Shown here piece after piece: positions 17,011 through 25,449 of a stretch of 64,000 nucleotides of DNA. Below the pieces are notes generated by a model. The model ran no database searches. It was not told the DNA's origin and saw only the letters and a program-made list of their open reading frames with translations. This DNA is from CAVQCJ01 sp963849365 (GTDB lineage: Bacteria > Actinomycetota > Actinomycetes > Prado026). The stretch is from positions 1,302,001 to 1,366,000 of the forward strand of contig CAWKHA010000004.1 of NCBI GenBank assembly GCA_963849365.1, given 5' to 3'. Position numbers and translations under genes: made by a program. Positions within the stretch are counted from its first letter, which is position 1; each line of letters starts with the position of its first letter.

Positions 17011-17537
17011 GGCCCACCACGTGGCGGCTCCTGCTGGCGATCCTGGCCGTGGCGTTCGCCCTGACCTGGGGAGCGCTGACCGTCTGGGAGAGCCGGTCCG
17101 GGATGGTGCCGGACGTCCCCTGGCCCAGCGCGGTCGTGCTCGGCGTGTTCGGGGGCGCGGTCCTGGTGGTCGCGCTCGCGCTGCGGCCCAGGCTCCGGGC
17201 GACGCGCGGGGCCGCTGCCGGGCGGCGGCCCGACCGCGGCCGGGGACGCGGTGGTGGCCCCACCCACGAGCCGGTCAACCCGATCGTCTCGGCCCGGCTG
17301 GCCGTGCTCGCGCTGGCCTGCTCGCGGGCGGGAGCGCTGTTCGTCGGGGGTTACGCGGCGTTCCTGGCGGTCAGCCTGCCCGACCTGGACATCGCCTACC
17401 GCCGGCACCTGGCGCTGGTCTCCGGCGCATGCGTGCTGGCCGCCGTGCTGCTGGTGGTCGCCGGCCTGGTGCTGGAACGCGAGCTGCGCCTGCCCGAGCC
17501 GCCGGCCGGCGGCGTCGAGGAGGCGGGGGAGAGCTGA
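17007..17537 (+). CDS. DUF3180 membrane protein
   Basis: The 176-residue product has four hydrophobic segments (about 8-24, 41-58, 103-122, 136-155) with a basic Arg/Gly-rich loop between segments 2 and 3. The start MRPTTWRLLLAI and the SRAGALFVGGYAAF block fit DUF3180, an actinobacterial family that regularly follows folK. Function is unknown. It overlaps folK by 4 bp (GTGA). Confidence 0.85.
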   Translation: MRPTTWRLLLAILAVAFALTWGALTVWESRSGMVPDVPWPSAVVLGVFGGAVLVVALALRPRLRATRGAAAGRRPDRGRGRGGGPTHEPVNPIVSARLAVLALACSRAGALFVGGYAAFLAVSLPDLDIAYRRHLALVSGACVLAAVLLVVAGLVLERELRLPEPPAGGVEEAGES

Positions 17538-17589
17538 CTCTCACAGCACCCGAGCGGCCTGTCGCTGGTTCGCACTCAGCCGGGCCCCT

Positions 17590-17595
17590 TAGGGT
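17590..17595 (+). promoter_or_regulatory. -10 box for the sulfotransferase-like gene
   Basis: TAGGGT lies 28 nt before the GTG start, giving a short leader that contains the Shine-Dalgarno AAGGGGG. Confidence 0.35.
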
Positions 17596-17623
17596 CGTCC
17601 CCAACCTCGACAAGGGGGTAGCC

Positions 17624-18745
17624 GTGGGGGCACGGGTACTGCTGCACGTAGGACTCCAGAAGTCCGGCACCACCTACCTTCAGCACGGGTTCGCCGGCCG
17701 GGCCGCCGAGCTGGCCGCCGCCGGCATCACGTATCCGCTCGAGTCGACCCGCGCCGAGGTGCCCAACCACCAGCCCGCCTTCTACGGCCTGGTACCCGGC
17801 GAGTTCCGGTGGCTGGCCGAGCGCAGCAGCGACCACGCCCAGTCCTGGCGGTGGCTGCAGCGCGAGATGGACCGGGCCACGCAGCCGATGCTGCTGTCGG
17901 CCGAGGCGTTGTCGACGCTGCGCGCCTCGGCCGTCGCCGAGGTCGTGGCGGCCCTGGGTGGCGGGGTGGAGGTCCTGGTCACGGTACGAGGGCTGGACCG
18001 CCTGCTGGCGTCCTCGTGGCAGCAGAGCGTGCGCAACGGCCGCGGTACCGGCTTCGAGGACTACCTCGAGGTGATGAAGGAGCACCGGGCCACGCTCATG
18101 GCCGACCCGGCCGACGACGAGCCGCACCTGTCCTGGCGGTCGTTCTCTGCGGCGTCGCTGGCGCGCCGCTGGGCCGGCACCCCGGGCGTGGCGTCCGTGA
18201 CGGTCGTCGTCAACTCCGGCCGCCCCGCCGAGCTGCTCTGGTCCCGGATGCTGACCGCGCTCGACCTGCCGGACGCGGCGACGATCCCTCCGGTCGAGGT
18301 CGCGGAGGGGCAGACCAACGAAGGGCTGCGCTGGGCCGAGACCGACATCCTGGCGGCGTTGAACCGGGCGCTGTCCGGTCCGCAGTGGGACCAGTCGCAG
18401 GCCCGCGCCGTGCGGCAGGCCGTCATCCGGCACGGCTTCTCCACCCGGGTCGGCCGCGGGCCGGCGGTCCGGTTGCCGGCGGCCTGGTCCGACGAGGTGG
18501 GCGGCTGGGCCGAGGACGAGGTACGCACGATCGAGGCGCTGGGCTGCCGGGTCGTCGGCCCACTGGACGACCTCCTGCCCGCGCCGCGCGCCGACGAGCT
18601 CGAGTCGGTCGTCGACCTCACCGCGCAGGACTACTCGGACGCCGCGGCAGCCGCGCTGCTGGGGCTGGCCGCCGAGCCCCCGTCCGACTCCCGCCCCACC
18701 GTGCTGCGCCGCGCGCTGGGCTCGGTCCGGCGCGCCACCGGCTGA
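17624..18745 (+). CDS. Sulfotransferase-like protein
   Basis: The 373-residue product opens with VLLHVGLQKSGTTYLQHGF, where QKSGTTY is the 5'-phosphosulfate (PAPS) binding loop of sulfotransferases. A later SxxR-like region (VTVRGLDRLLASSWQQSVRNGRG) resembles the 3'-phosphate motif. Acceptor substrate unknown. The start is fixed by AAGGGGG five nt before the GTG; the upstream open frame to 17021 is a shadow of DUF3180. It ends convergently with the ABC ATPase gene, with a small CCGGC-TCGAG-GCCGG hairpin (18751-18765) in the 28-bp gap. Confidence 0.75.
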   Translation: MGARVLLHVGLQKSGTTYLQHGFAGRAAELAAAGITYPLESTRAEVPNHQPAFYGLVPGEFRWLAERSSDHAQSWRWLQREMDRATQPMLLSAEALSTLRASAVAEVVAALGGGVEVLVTVRGLDRLLASSWQQSVRNGRGTGFEDYLEVMKEHRATLMADPADDEPHLSWRSFSAASLARRWAGTPGVASVTVVVNSGRPAELLWSRMLTALDLPDAATIPPVEVAEGQTNEGLRWAETDILAALNRALSGPQWDQSQARAVRQAVIRHGFSTRVGRGPAVRLPAAWSDEVGGWAEDEVRTIEALGCRVVGPLDDLLPAPRADELESVVDLTAQDYSDAAAAALLGLAAEPPSDSRPTVLRRALGSVRRATG

Positions 18746-18773
18746 CCGGGCCGGCTCGAGGCCGGAGCGGGGG

Positions 18774-19952
18774 TCAGATCCGGGTGACCGACTCCACCTG
18801 CACCGTGTCCGGATGGACGGCAGCGCTGTCGGCGTCGACCGACCGGCGCAGGGCCTCGTGCAGCGTGGCCGGGGTGAGGACGCCGAGGTAGCGGTCGCCG
18901 TCCAGCACGGCCACCCATCCCGCGTCGTACTGCAGCATCGTGCTGAGCGCGCCCTTGAGCGTGCTGTCCAACGGGACCCAGGCCTCCATCCGCCGCACGG
19001 CCGCGGCCACGTCCCGGCCGCCGGAGAGGCTGTCGCGGCCCACCCACCCGTGCAGGCCGCCGGACCCGTCCAGCACCACCGCCCATCGGGCCCCGGCCGC
19101 GGCCAGCGACCCGGCCGCGGCGGCGGCGCCCTCCTCCAGCCCGACCACTGGCGGGTGCTCCAGGTCCTCCAGCCGGATCCCGGTCACCGCGAGCCGTTTC
19201 AGACCACGGTCCGCACCGACGAAGTCGGCCACGAACGGGGTGGCCGGGTTGCCCAGGATGGTCGCGGGCGTGTCGTACTGCTCGAGGTGGCCGCCCTCCC
19301 GCATGACCGCGATGCGGTCCCCGAGCCGGACCGCCTCCTCGATGTCGTGGGTGACGAAGACGACCGTGAAGCCCAGCTCGGCGTGCAGGCGCAGGAACTC
19401 CTCCTGCAACCGGTCGCGGGCGATGGGGTCGACCGCGCCGAAGGGCTCGTCCATCAGCAGCACGGGAGGATCGGCGGCCAGCGCCCGGGCCACGCCGACA
19501 CGCTGTCGCTGCCCACCGGAGAGCTCGTGCGGGTACCGCTCGGCGTACGTGTTCGGGTCCAGCCCGACGAGCTGCAGCAGCTCGGCCACGCGCGCGCTGC
19601 GGCGGGCCTTGTTCCAGCCGAGCAGCGCCGGCACCGTCGCGACGTTCCCCTCGATGGTCTGGTGCGGGAACAGGCCGACCTGCTGGATCACGTATCCCAT
19701 GCGCCGGCGCAGCTGCACCGGGTCCGCGTGCGTGACGTCGCGCCCGTCCAGGAAGATGCGGCCGGACGTCGGCTCGATCAGGCGGTTCACCATCCGCATC
19801 GTGGTGGTCTTGCCGCATCCGGACGGGCCGACCAGCACGCAGATCTCGCCGCGGCCGACGTCCAGGCTGAGCTCGTGCACCGCGACCGTGCCGTCGGGGT
19901 AGCGCTTGCTCACCGACTCCAGCCGGATCATCGGTTCACCGGTAACGTCCAC
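18774..19952 (-). CDS. Glycine betaine/osmolyte ABC transporter ATP-binding protein with CBS domains
   Basis: OpuCA/ProV-type ATPase that powers the divergent permeases. The 392-residue product shows Walker A VGPSGCGKTTT, Q-loop YVIQQVGLFPHQT, signature LSGGQRQRVGVARAL, Walker B VLLMDEPFGAVDP and H-loop VTHDIEEA. The C-terminal 130 residues (from about 255) form CBS-type repeats (VAVLDGDRYLGVLTPATL), which sense ionic strength in OpuA-like systems. The GTG at 19952 has GAGGGA seven nt upstream; ATG at 19931 is the alternative. The gene is on the opposite strand from its permeases. Confidence 0.9.
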   Translation of the reverse strand: MDVTGEPMIRLESVSKRYPDGTVAVHELSLDVGRGEICVLVGPSGCGKTTTMRMVNRLIEPTSGRIFLDGRDVTHADPVQLRRRMGYVIQQVGLFPHQTIEGNVATVPALLGWNKARRSARVAELLQLVGLDPNTYAERYPHELSGGQRQRVGVARALAADPPVLLMDEPFGAVDPIARDRLQEEFLRLHAELGFTVVFVTHDIEEAVRLGDRIAVMREGGHLEQYDTPATILGNPATPFVADFVGADRGLKRLAVTGIRLEDLEHPPVVGLEEGAAAAAGSLAAAGARWAVVLDGSGGLHGWVGRDSLSGGRDVAAAVRRMEAWVPLDSTLKGALSTMLQYDAGWVAVLDGDRYLGVLTPATLHEALRRSVDADSAAVHPDTVQVESVTRI

Positions 19953-19954
19953 CT

Positions 19955-20695
19955 GTGGTCCCTCTCGTACCGGTCGCGCCGCGACCTGGGCTCGGGGTGC
20001 GACCCGGCTTCGACGAGGTCTTCACCGGCCCGCCGAACCCCTGGCTGTCGTGGACCTGGGTGACCAACCATGCGGCAGAGCTGCAGACCGCGCTCGAGCA
20101 GCACGTGACCATCACGCTCGAGGCCATGCTCATCGCGCTGCTCGCGTCCTTCCCGCTCGCCCTCGTCGCCCGCAGGTTCCGGCGGACCGAGGGTCCCATC
20201 CTCGCCGTTGCCGGTGTGCTGTACACCATCCCGGCGCTGGCGCTCATCGCTGCGCTCGTGCCGTGGCTCGGTCTCACCTCCTGGCCGGTGATCCTGTCCC
20301 TGGCCGTGTACGCCCTGCTGGTGCTCATCCGCAACACGGTGGTCGGGCTGGACGAGGTCCCCGAGGAGGTGGTCGACGCCGCGCGCGGGATGGGCTTCGG
20401 CAGTGCCCGCATCCTGTGGCGGGTCGAGCTGCCGCTCGCGCTGCCGGCCATCATGGCCGGGGTCCGGGTGGCCACCGTCTCGACGATCGGCCTGCTCACC
20501 ATCGGCGGCTACCTCGGCGTCGGCGGGTTCGGGAACCTCATCACCGAGGGGCTGCAGCTGACTGTCGGCCGGGCCCAGGTCGTCACCGCCTCACTGTGCT
20601 GCGTGCTGCTCGCGATGATCGCCGACATCGGCCTGCTCGGGCTGCAGCGGCTGCTCACGCCGTGGGCCCGTCGACGCACCGGGGTGGCGGTGTGA
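19955..20695 (+). CDS. Osmolyte ABC transporter permease (OpuCB/ProW type)
   Basis: Inner-membrane permease of a betaine/choline/carnitine-type importer. The 246-residue product has six hydrophobic segments and the EAA-loop signature AARGMGFGSARILWRVELPLALP that docks on the ATPase. The first GTG lies 2 bp from the divergent ATPase start; a second in-frame GTG at 19997 would leave a 65-bp promoter region and fits family length well, so the first 14 residues may not be translated. It overlaps the next permease by 4 bp. Confidence 0.88.
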   Translation: MVPLVPVAPRPGLGVRPGFDEVFTGPPNPWLSWTWVTNHAAELQTALEQHVTITLEAMLIALLASFPLALVARRFRRTEGPILAVAGVLYTIPALALIAALVPWLGLTSWPVILSLAVYALLVLIRNTVVGLDEVPEEVVDAARGMGFGSARILWRVELPLALPAIMAGVRVATVSTIGLLTIGGYLGVGGFGNLITEGLQLTVGRAQVVTASLCCVLLAMIADIGLLGLQRLLTPWARRRTGVAV

Positions 20696-21438
20696 GCGGC
20701 GTCTGGACGTGGCTCACAGACCCGGCGCACTGGACCGGTGAGAACGGCATCCCCTACCGCACCGCACAGCACCTGGCCATCTCCGGCTGGGCCATCCTCG
20801 TCGCGACTGTGCTGGCCGTCCCGTCCGCGGTCGCTGCCGGGCACTTCGGCCGCGGCGGCGGGGTCCTGGTGGCCATCGGCAACATCGGCCGGGCGATCCC
20901 CACCTACGCCGTCATCGTGATCCTCGCGCTGACCGACCAGATCGGCGTCGGCGCGCTCGCGGTCGTGCTCGCGCTGGCGCTGTTCGCGCTGCCGCCCCTG
21001 CTGGTCAACACGTACGTCGCGATGCGCGAGGTCGACCAGGACGTCACGGACGCGGCCCGCGGGATGGGGATGACCGGGGGACAGCTGCTGCGCCGGGTGG
21101 AACTGCCGCTGTCGTTCCCGCTCACGTTCGCCGGCTTCCGGACCGCGACCGTACAGGTCGTGGCCACCGCGACGTTCGGCGCGCTGGTGGGGGCCGGGAC
21201 GCTGGGCCAGTACATCGTCGAGGGGTTCAACAACCAGGACTACGACGAGATGTACTCCGGCGTCGTCCTCGTCGCCGTGCTGTGCATCGCGATCGACCTG
21301 GGGCTGGGCCTGGTGCTGCGTTTCGTGAACCGCCGGACGGGGCAGGTCTCGCGGCGGGGTCCGCGGTCCGGCCAGCCGGCGATCGAGGTCACACCGGACG
21401 AGGCGGTGGCTGCCGTCCCGGGCCCTGCGCGGGTGTAA
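20692..21438 (+). CDS. Osmolyte ABC transporter permease (OpuCD/ProW type)
   Basis: Second permease of the same importer; 248 residues, about six membrane segments, and EAA-loop AARGMGMTGGQLLRRVELPLSFP. The segment NIGRAIPTYAVIVI matches the family. The GTG start overlaps the preceding stop (GTGA). A polar C-terminal tail of about 30 residues follows the last helix. The lipoprotein gene lies 166 bp downstream with its own leader. Confidence 0.9.
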   Translation: MSGVWTWLTDPAHWTGENGIPYRTAQHLAISGWAILVATVLAVPSAVAAGHFGRGGGVLVAIGNIGRAIPTYAVIVILALTDQIGVGALAVVLALALFALPPLLVNTYVAMREVDQDVTDAARGMGMTGGQLLRRVELPLSFPLTFAGFRTATVQVVATATFGALVGAGTLGQYIVEGFNNQDYDEMYSGVVLVAVLCIAIDLGLGLVLRFVNRRTGQVSRRGPRSGQPAIEVTPDEAVAAVPGPARV

Positions 21439-21470
21439 CGGATGCCCGGCCGGCCGGACTGTGATTCGTG

Positions 21471-21480
21471 ACCGATCGGT
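21471..21480. promoter_or_regulatory. Short palindrome upstream of the substrate-binding protein gene
   Basis: ACCGATCGGT is a perfect 10-bp palindrome inside TG-ACCGATCGGT-GA in the 166-bp gap before the lipoprotein gene. It could be an operator or chance in GC-rich DNA; I see no clear promoter. Confidence 0.2.
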
Positions 21481-21604
21481 GACCCGGACCGGGATTGCGG
21501 GCCGCTGCGGTTGATGTTGGGGTAGGACGAAGCGGGGCGCGCATGAGCGCTCTGCCGGACACGCGTGCACCACCCGGTGCACGGGACACAGAAGGCGGGA
21601 TCAC

Positions 21605-22579
21605 ATGCGCAAGCCTCGTCTCGGCACGTTCGGATCCGTCGCGGCCCTGGCCGTGGCCGCCTCGCTGGCCCTGGCCGCGTGCGGCTCCACCTCCTCCGGC
21701 GGCACCTCCGCATCCCCAGGCGGGTCGTCCGCCGCACCGACCGGCCCGATCGTGGTCGCGGCGTTCAACTTCGGCGAGTCCAAGATCCTCGCGAACATGT
21801 ACGCCGACGTGCTCAAGAAGGCCGGCTACGAAGCGTCGGTGAAGGCGCTCGGCGCTCGCGAGATCGTGGAGCCCGCGCTCGAGAAGGGGTCCGCGGCGGG
21901 CGGCGTCGACGTGGTGCCCGAGTACCTCTCGACGTTCACCGAGTTCCTGAACCAGAAGGCGAACGGCAAGTCCGCACCGCCCAAGGCGTCCCCGGACGAG
22001 GCGGCCACCCTCGCAGCCGCCAAGACCCTCGCCGGCGCTGTCGGCATCACGGTCCTCGACCCGTCGTCGGCGACCGACCAGAACGCCTTCGCGGTCACGA
22101 AGGACTTCGCGACGAAGAACAACCTCACCAAGCTCTCGGACCTCGCCGCGTACTCCGGCCCGCTGGTGCTCGGCGGTCCGCCGGAGTGCCCGCAGCGGCC
22201 GTTCTGCCAGCCCGGCCTGGAGAACACGTACGGCATCAAGTTCAGCGCGTTCACCTCGCTGGACGCGGGCGGCCCGCTGACCAAGAAGGCGTTGCAGCAG
22301 GGCAAGATCCAGGTCGGCCTGGTCTTCAGCTCCGACGCCGGGATCGACGTGTTCGGGCTGAAGGTGCTCGACGACGACAAGCACCTGCAGAACGTCGACG
22401 CGATCGTGGCGACGGTGAACTCGTCCGTGGTGTCGGACAAGCTGACGCAGGCCCTGAACGCCGTCGCCGCGGCGCTGACCACGGACGAGCTCGTCGCCCT
22501 GAACAAGAAGGTCGACGTCGAAGGCGGCGACCCCGCTCAGGTGGCGCAGGACTGGCTGACCAGCAAGGGCCTGGCCTAG
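21605..22579 (+). CDS. Glycine betaine/choline-type substrate-binding lipoprotein
   Basis: Extracytoplasmic binding protein of the importer (OpuAC/ProX-like). The 324-residue product has a lipoprotein signal with lipobox ALAAC (Cys26), a Ser/Gly/Pro linker and then an OpuAC fold: VVAAFNFGESKILANMYADVLKKAGYE, GVDVVPEYLSTFTEFL, DLAAYSGPLVLGGPPEC and VGLVFSSDAGIDVFGLKVLDDDK. Ligand specificity cannot be read from sequence. It follows the permeases on the same strand and ends overlapping the convergent DUF1684 gene by 4 bp. Confidence 0.9.
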   Translation: MRKPRLGTFGSVAALAVAASLALAACGSTSSGGTSASPGGSSAAPTGPIVVAAFNFGESKILANMYADVLKKAGYEASVKALGAREIVEPALEKGSAAGGVDVVPEYLSTFTEFLNQKANGKSAPPKASPDEAATLAAAKTLAGAVGITVLDPSSATDQNAFAVTKDFATKNNLTKLSDLAAYSGPLVLGGPPECPQRPFCQPGLENTYGIKFSAFTSLDAGGPLTKKALQQGKIQVGLVFSSDAGIDVFGLKVLDDDKHLQNVDAIVATVNSSVVSDKLTQALNAVAAALTTDELVALNKKVDVEGGDPAQVAQDWLTSKGLA

Positions 22580-23187
22580 CCCGCGTACAGCTCGCCCGCG
22601 ACGACCTCCCCCGGCAGCGTGTTGCCCGGGGAGGCGAGCGGGCAGGCCCAGGCCGGGTCGTACGCGCAGGACGGCTGGTAGGCGAAGTTCAGGTCGACGA
22701 CGAGCGCGCTGCCGTCGGCGGCACCGCCGAGGTCCGCGCCCTTGACAGTGTCCAGCAGGTAGCGACCGCCGCCGTACGTCGTCGTGCGGCTGGTCGCGTC
22801 CTTGAGCGGCACGAAGACCCCGCCGCCGTAGCCGGCCAGCCACCAGACGTCCAGGCCACCGCGGTCGTCGGGGAGGTGCACCCGTCCGATCCGCTCGAAC
22901 GGCACGACGCCGTCGGTGCCGGTCGGGACGTCGCGCCGCTGCGGCTCGACCGATGTGTCGACCGGCAGCGTCCAGCGCAGCCCAGGGTCGTACGGGGCGT
23001 AGCCGAGTCCGCTGAACGAGGCGCGCTGCCCGGCCGGGATCGGGGAGTCCGGGTGGGTGGCGAACAGCAGGTCGCGTCCCTCCCGCCACAGCCGGTGCGC
23101 GCCGGCCGGGTCCTGCTCGGCCCGCCGCCGGACCGCCGCATAGAGCTCGGACACGGTGCGGCGCCAGGTGAGCAGCGTGAGGGACAT
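22576..23187 (-). CDS. DUF1684 family protein
   Basis: The 203-residue product carries the DUF1684 core: VFVPLKDATSRTTTYGGGRYLLD followed by VVDLNFAYQPSCAYDPAWACPLASPGNTL. Function is unknown; members are soluble proteins. The N-terminus MSLTLLTWRRTVSELYAAVR matches family starts, so I use the ATG at 23187 rather than the longer frame to 23340. A CAGACT sequence seven nt upstream resembles the leaderless -10 boxes seen elsewhere, with one mismatch. Its stop overlaps that of the convergent lipoprotein gene. Confidence 0.85.
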   Translation of the reverse strand: MSLTLLTWRRTVSELYAAVRRRAEQDPAGAHRLWREGRDLLFATHPDSPIPAGQRASFSGLGYAPYDPGLRWTLPVDTSVEPQRRDVPTGTDGVVPFERIGRVHLPDDRGGLDVWWLAGYGGGVFVPLKDATSRTTTYGGGRYLLDTVKGADLGGAADGSALVVDLNFAYQPSCAYDPAWACPLASPGNTLPGEVVAGELYAG

Positions 23188-23310
23188 GTGCGGCAGTCTG
23201 GCGTGGGGTGGCCGCCACGATCGATACACGTTCTGTAGCAAGACGAACACGCTTCGTATGAACATCGGCTCGTCATGCCGGATTTGTCGGACCCACCCGG
23301 TCGAAGGACC

Positions 23311-23316
23311 TACGCT
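23311..23316 (+). promoter_or_regulatory. -10 box of a leaderless promoter for the 23323 gene
   Basis: TACGCT ends 6 nt before the ATG at 23323. Confidence 0.45.
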
Positions 23317-23322
23317 CCGCGC

Positions 23323-24099
23323 ATGAGCCACGGCAGACACTCACGTCCACGGGCCCGCGGCGGTGGCCTCGCCGCGTTCCTGGCCCTCGCTCTGGCCGGT
23401 GGTGCGGTGGCCGTCGCGCTGCGCGCACCGAGCACCACGCTGCTGCGGCTGTGCGTCATCGGCGGTGCCGCCGTCGGCGCGGTCGGTCTGCTGCTGCTCG
23501 CCCGCCTGCAGCGGGTCTCCTCCCGTTCGCTGGCCCGTACCGAGGATCGGCTGCGTGCGCTCGAGCTGCGCAGCCGGGACGACAGCGACGACCTGCACCG
23601 GCGCGTGATCGAGGCGGTGACCCGCGAGGGCGAGCTGCGGTACGCGTTCGACGTCCTGTCGTCGGAGATCGCCAGGCTGCGCGCGTCGCTGGACGGGCTC
23701 GCGGTGCCGGTCGAGGCCGCGGTCGCCACGATGGCCGAGCGCACGGCAACGGCCGAGACCGTGCCCGCGTTCGACCTCCCGCTGGTGCAGCGCGCGTTCG
23801 CCGAGCCGGTGGAGTCGCTCGCGGCCGAGACCGTGCTCCCGCCGGCCGGGGAGCTGTGGCAGCCGCCGGTGCGGCCCGAGCCGGTGCCGGTCACGCCCGA
23901 GGCGGCGGGCGACGTGCGGTCGTGGGTGGTGCGCGAGCTGCACCTGGACGCCGAGGCGGAGCCGGTCGCGGCGCTCACGATGCGGATCCTGGACCTGCGC
24001 ACGCCGGCCGAGACCCGGCTGCCGGACCAGCCTGCTGACGAGGAGCCCGAACCGGCTGCCGCCGGCGGCACCTGGGGCTCGTTCGCCCGCCCCGCCTGA
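23323..24099 (+). CDS. Membrane-anchored coiled-coil protein of unknown function
   Basis: I do not recognise a family. The 258-residue product has a basic, Arg/Gly-rich start, two adjacent hydrophobic segments (about 15-30 and 39-58), then a charged helical stretch (about 60-130) with heptad-like spacing (RTEDRLRALELRSRDDSDDLHRRV) suggesting a coiled coil, and a Pro/Glu/Val-rich C-terminus. Probably an inner-membrane protein with a cytosolic coiled coil. Transcribed alone from a leaderless promoter and ended by the strong inverted repeat shared with convergent nuoD. Confidence 0.7.
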   Translation: MSHGRHSRPRARGGGLAAFLALALAGGAVAVALRAPSTTLLRLCVIGGAAVGAVGLLLLARLQRVSSRSLARTEDRLRALELRSRDDSDDLHRRVIEAVTREGELRYAFDVLSSEIARLRASLDGLAVPVEAAVATMAERTATAETVPAFDLPLVQRAFAEPVESLAAETVLPPAGELWQPPVRPEPVPVTPEAAGDVRSWVVRELHLDAEAEPVAALTMRILDLRTPAETRLPDQPADEEPEPAAAGGTWGSFARPA

Positions 24100-24110
24100 A
24101 CCCCACCCCG

Positions 24111-24174
24111 CGACTGATGCGCGCGTCCGGGGCCTACGAACGCTTCTTTAGGCCCCGGACGCGCGCATCAGTCG
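24111..24174. terminator. Inverted repeat with 26-bp perfect arms (family A), bidirectional terminator
   Basis: Arms 24111-24136 and 24149-24174 are exact reverse complements with a 12-nt loop. The outer 17 nt, CGACTGATGCGCGCGTC, are identical to those of the repeat at 14631-14698. It lies between two convergent genes and would end transcription from both sides. No T-tract. Confidence 0.8.
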
Positions 24175-24189
24175 GAGGGTGGGTGGTGG

Positions 24190-25359
24190 TCACTTGTCGA
24201 CGTCGCCGACGACGAAGAACATGGAGCCGAGGATGGCCACCATGTCGGCGAGCAGGGCGCCCTCGAGAAGCTCGGGCATGACCTGCACGTTGTTGAACGA
24301 CGCCGACCGCAGCTTCAGCCGCCACGGCGTCTTCTCCCCGCGTGAGACCAGGTAGTAGCCGTTGATGCCGAGCGGGTTCTCGGTCCACGCGTACGTCGCG
24401 CCCTCCGGCGCCTTGACCACCTTCGGCAGCCGCACGTTGATGGGGCCCGGCGGCAGCGCGGACAGCCGGTCGAGGCAGGCGTCGGCGAGGTCCAGGGACA
24501 CGCCCACCTGCTCGGCCAGCACCTCGAACCGCGCGTAGCAGTCACCGTTCGTCCGGGTCACCCGGCGCAGGACGCCGGCGTCCGCCAGCTCCCCGTACGC
24601 CAGGTACGGCTCGTCCAGCCGCAGGTCGCCGGTCACGCCGGACGCGCGCGCGATCGGCCCGGAGACCCCGTACTGCAGCACCTGCTCGGCGGCCAGCACG
24701 CCGACCCCCTGCGTCCGGGCGGCGAAGATCTCGTTGCCCAGCACCAGGTCGCGCAGCGTGGGGAACCGCCGGCGCACGTCGGCGACCGTCTGGCGCGCGC
24801 GCGTCGTCCAACCGGCGGGCAGGTCCTCCTTGAGGCCGCCGACGCGGTTGAACATGTAGTGCATGCGCCCGCCCGACACCTCTTCCATGACCGCCTGCAG
24901 CGCCTCGCGCTCGCGGAACGCGTAGAAGACGGGGGTGATCGCTCCGACCTCCAGCGGGTACGAGCCGAGGAACATCAGGTGGTTCAGCACGCGGTTGAGC
25001 TCGGCGAGCAGCGTGCGCGCCCACACCGCGCGGACGGGCACCTCCATGCCCAGCATCCGCTCCACCGCGAAGACGACGCCCAGCTCGTTCGCGAACGCCG
25101 AGAGCCAGTCGTGCCGGTTCGCGAGCACGATGATCTGGCGGTAGTCGCGCACCTCGAACAGCTTCTCGGCACCGCGGTGCATGTAGCCGATCACCGGCTC
25201 GCATCCCACGATGCGCTCGCCGTCCAGCCGCAGCCGCAGCCGCAGGACGCCGTGCGTCGCCGGGTGCTGCGGGCCGATGTTCAGGACCATGTCCGTCGTC
25301 GCCAGGTCGCCGGTCGAGACGGTCACCTCGGTCGGCGCGTTCGCTCCCACGGCATCCAC
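24190..25359 (-). CDS. nuoD: Orphan NADH-quinone oxidoreductase subunit D paralogue (NuoD2 type)
   Basis: Homologue of the 49-kDa quinone-site subunit of complex I, encoded alone without other nuo genes. The 389-residue product keeps GPQHPATHG (29-37), EELNRVLNHL-like helix, GGRMHYMFNRVGGLKEDLP and the C-terminal DMVAILGSMFFVVGDVDK. Two deviations from canonical bacterial NuoD: it has HRG (Arg62) where many bacterial NuoD read HTG, and Trp85 (RHDWLSAF) where canonical proteins have the quinone-contacting Tyr (MDYLSPF). A similar orphan, as I recall, exists at the same place in Streptomyces. GTG start with CAGGA about nine nt upstream. Confidence 0.88.
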   Translation of the reverse strand: MDAVGANAPTEVTVSTGDLATTDMVLNIGPQHPATHGVLRLRLRLDGERIVGCEPVIGYMHRGAEKLFEVRDYRQIIVLANRHDWLSAFANELGVVFAVERMLGMEVPVRAVWARTLLAELNRVLNHLMFLGSYPLEVGAITPVFYAFREREALQAVMEEVSGGRMHYMFNRVGGLKEDLPAGWTTRARQTVADVRRRFPTLRDLVLGNEIFAARTQGVGVLAAEQVLQYGVSGPIARASGVTGDLRLDEPYLAYGELADAGVLRRVTRTNGDCYARFEVLAEQVGVSLDLADACLDRLSALPPGPINVRLPKVVKAPEGATYAWTENPLGINGYYLVSRGEKTPWRLKLRSASFNNVQVMPELLEGALLADMVAILGSMFFVVGDVDK

Positions 25360-25449
25360 GGCGCCGATCCTGGCACGCAGCAGGTCCGGGACGAACGGAA
25401 GGGGTGGGAACCCGAGGGGCTCCCACCCCTTCCGAGGCGACCGGACCGG

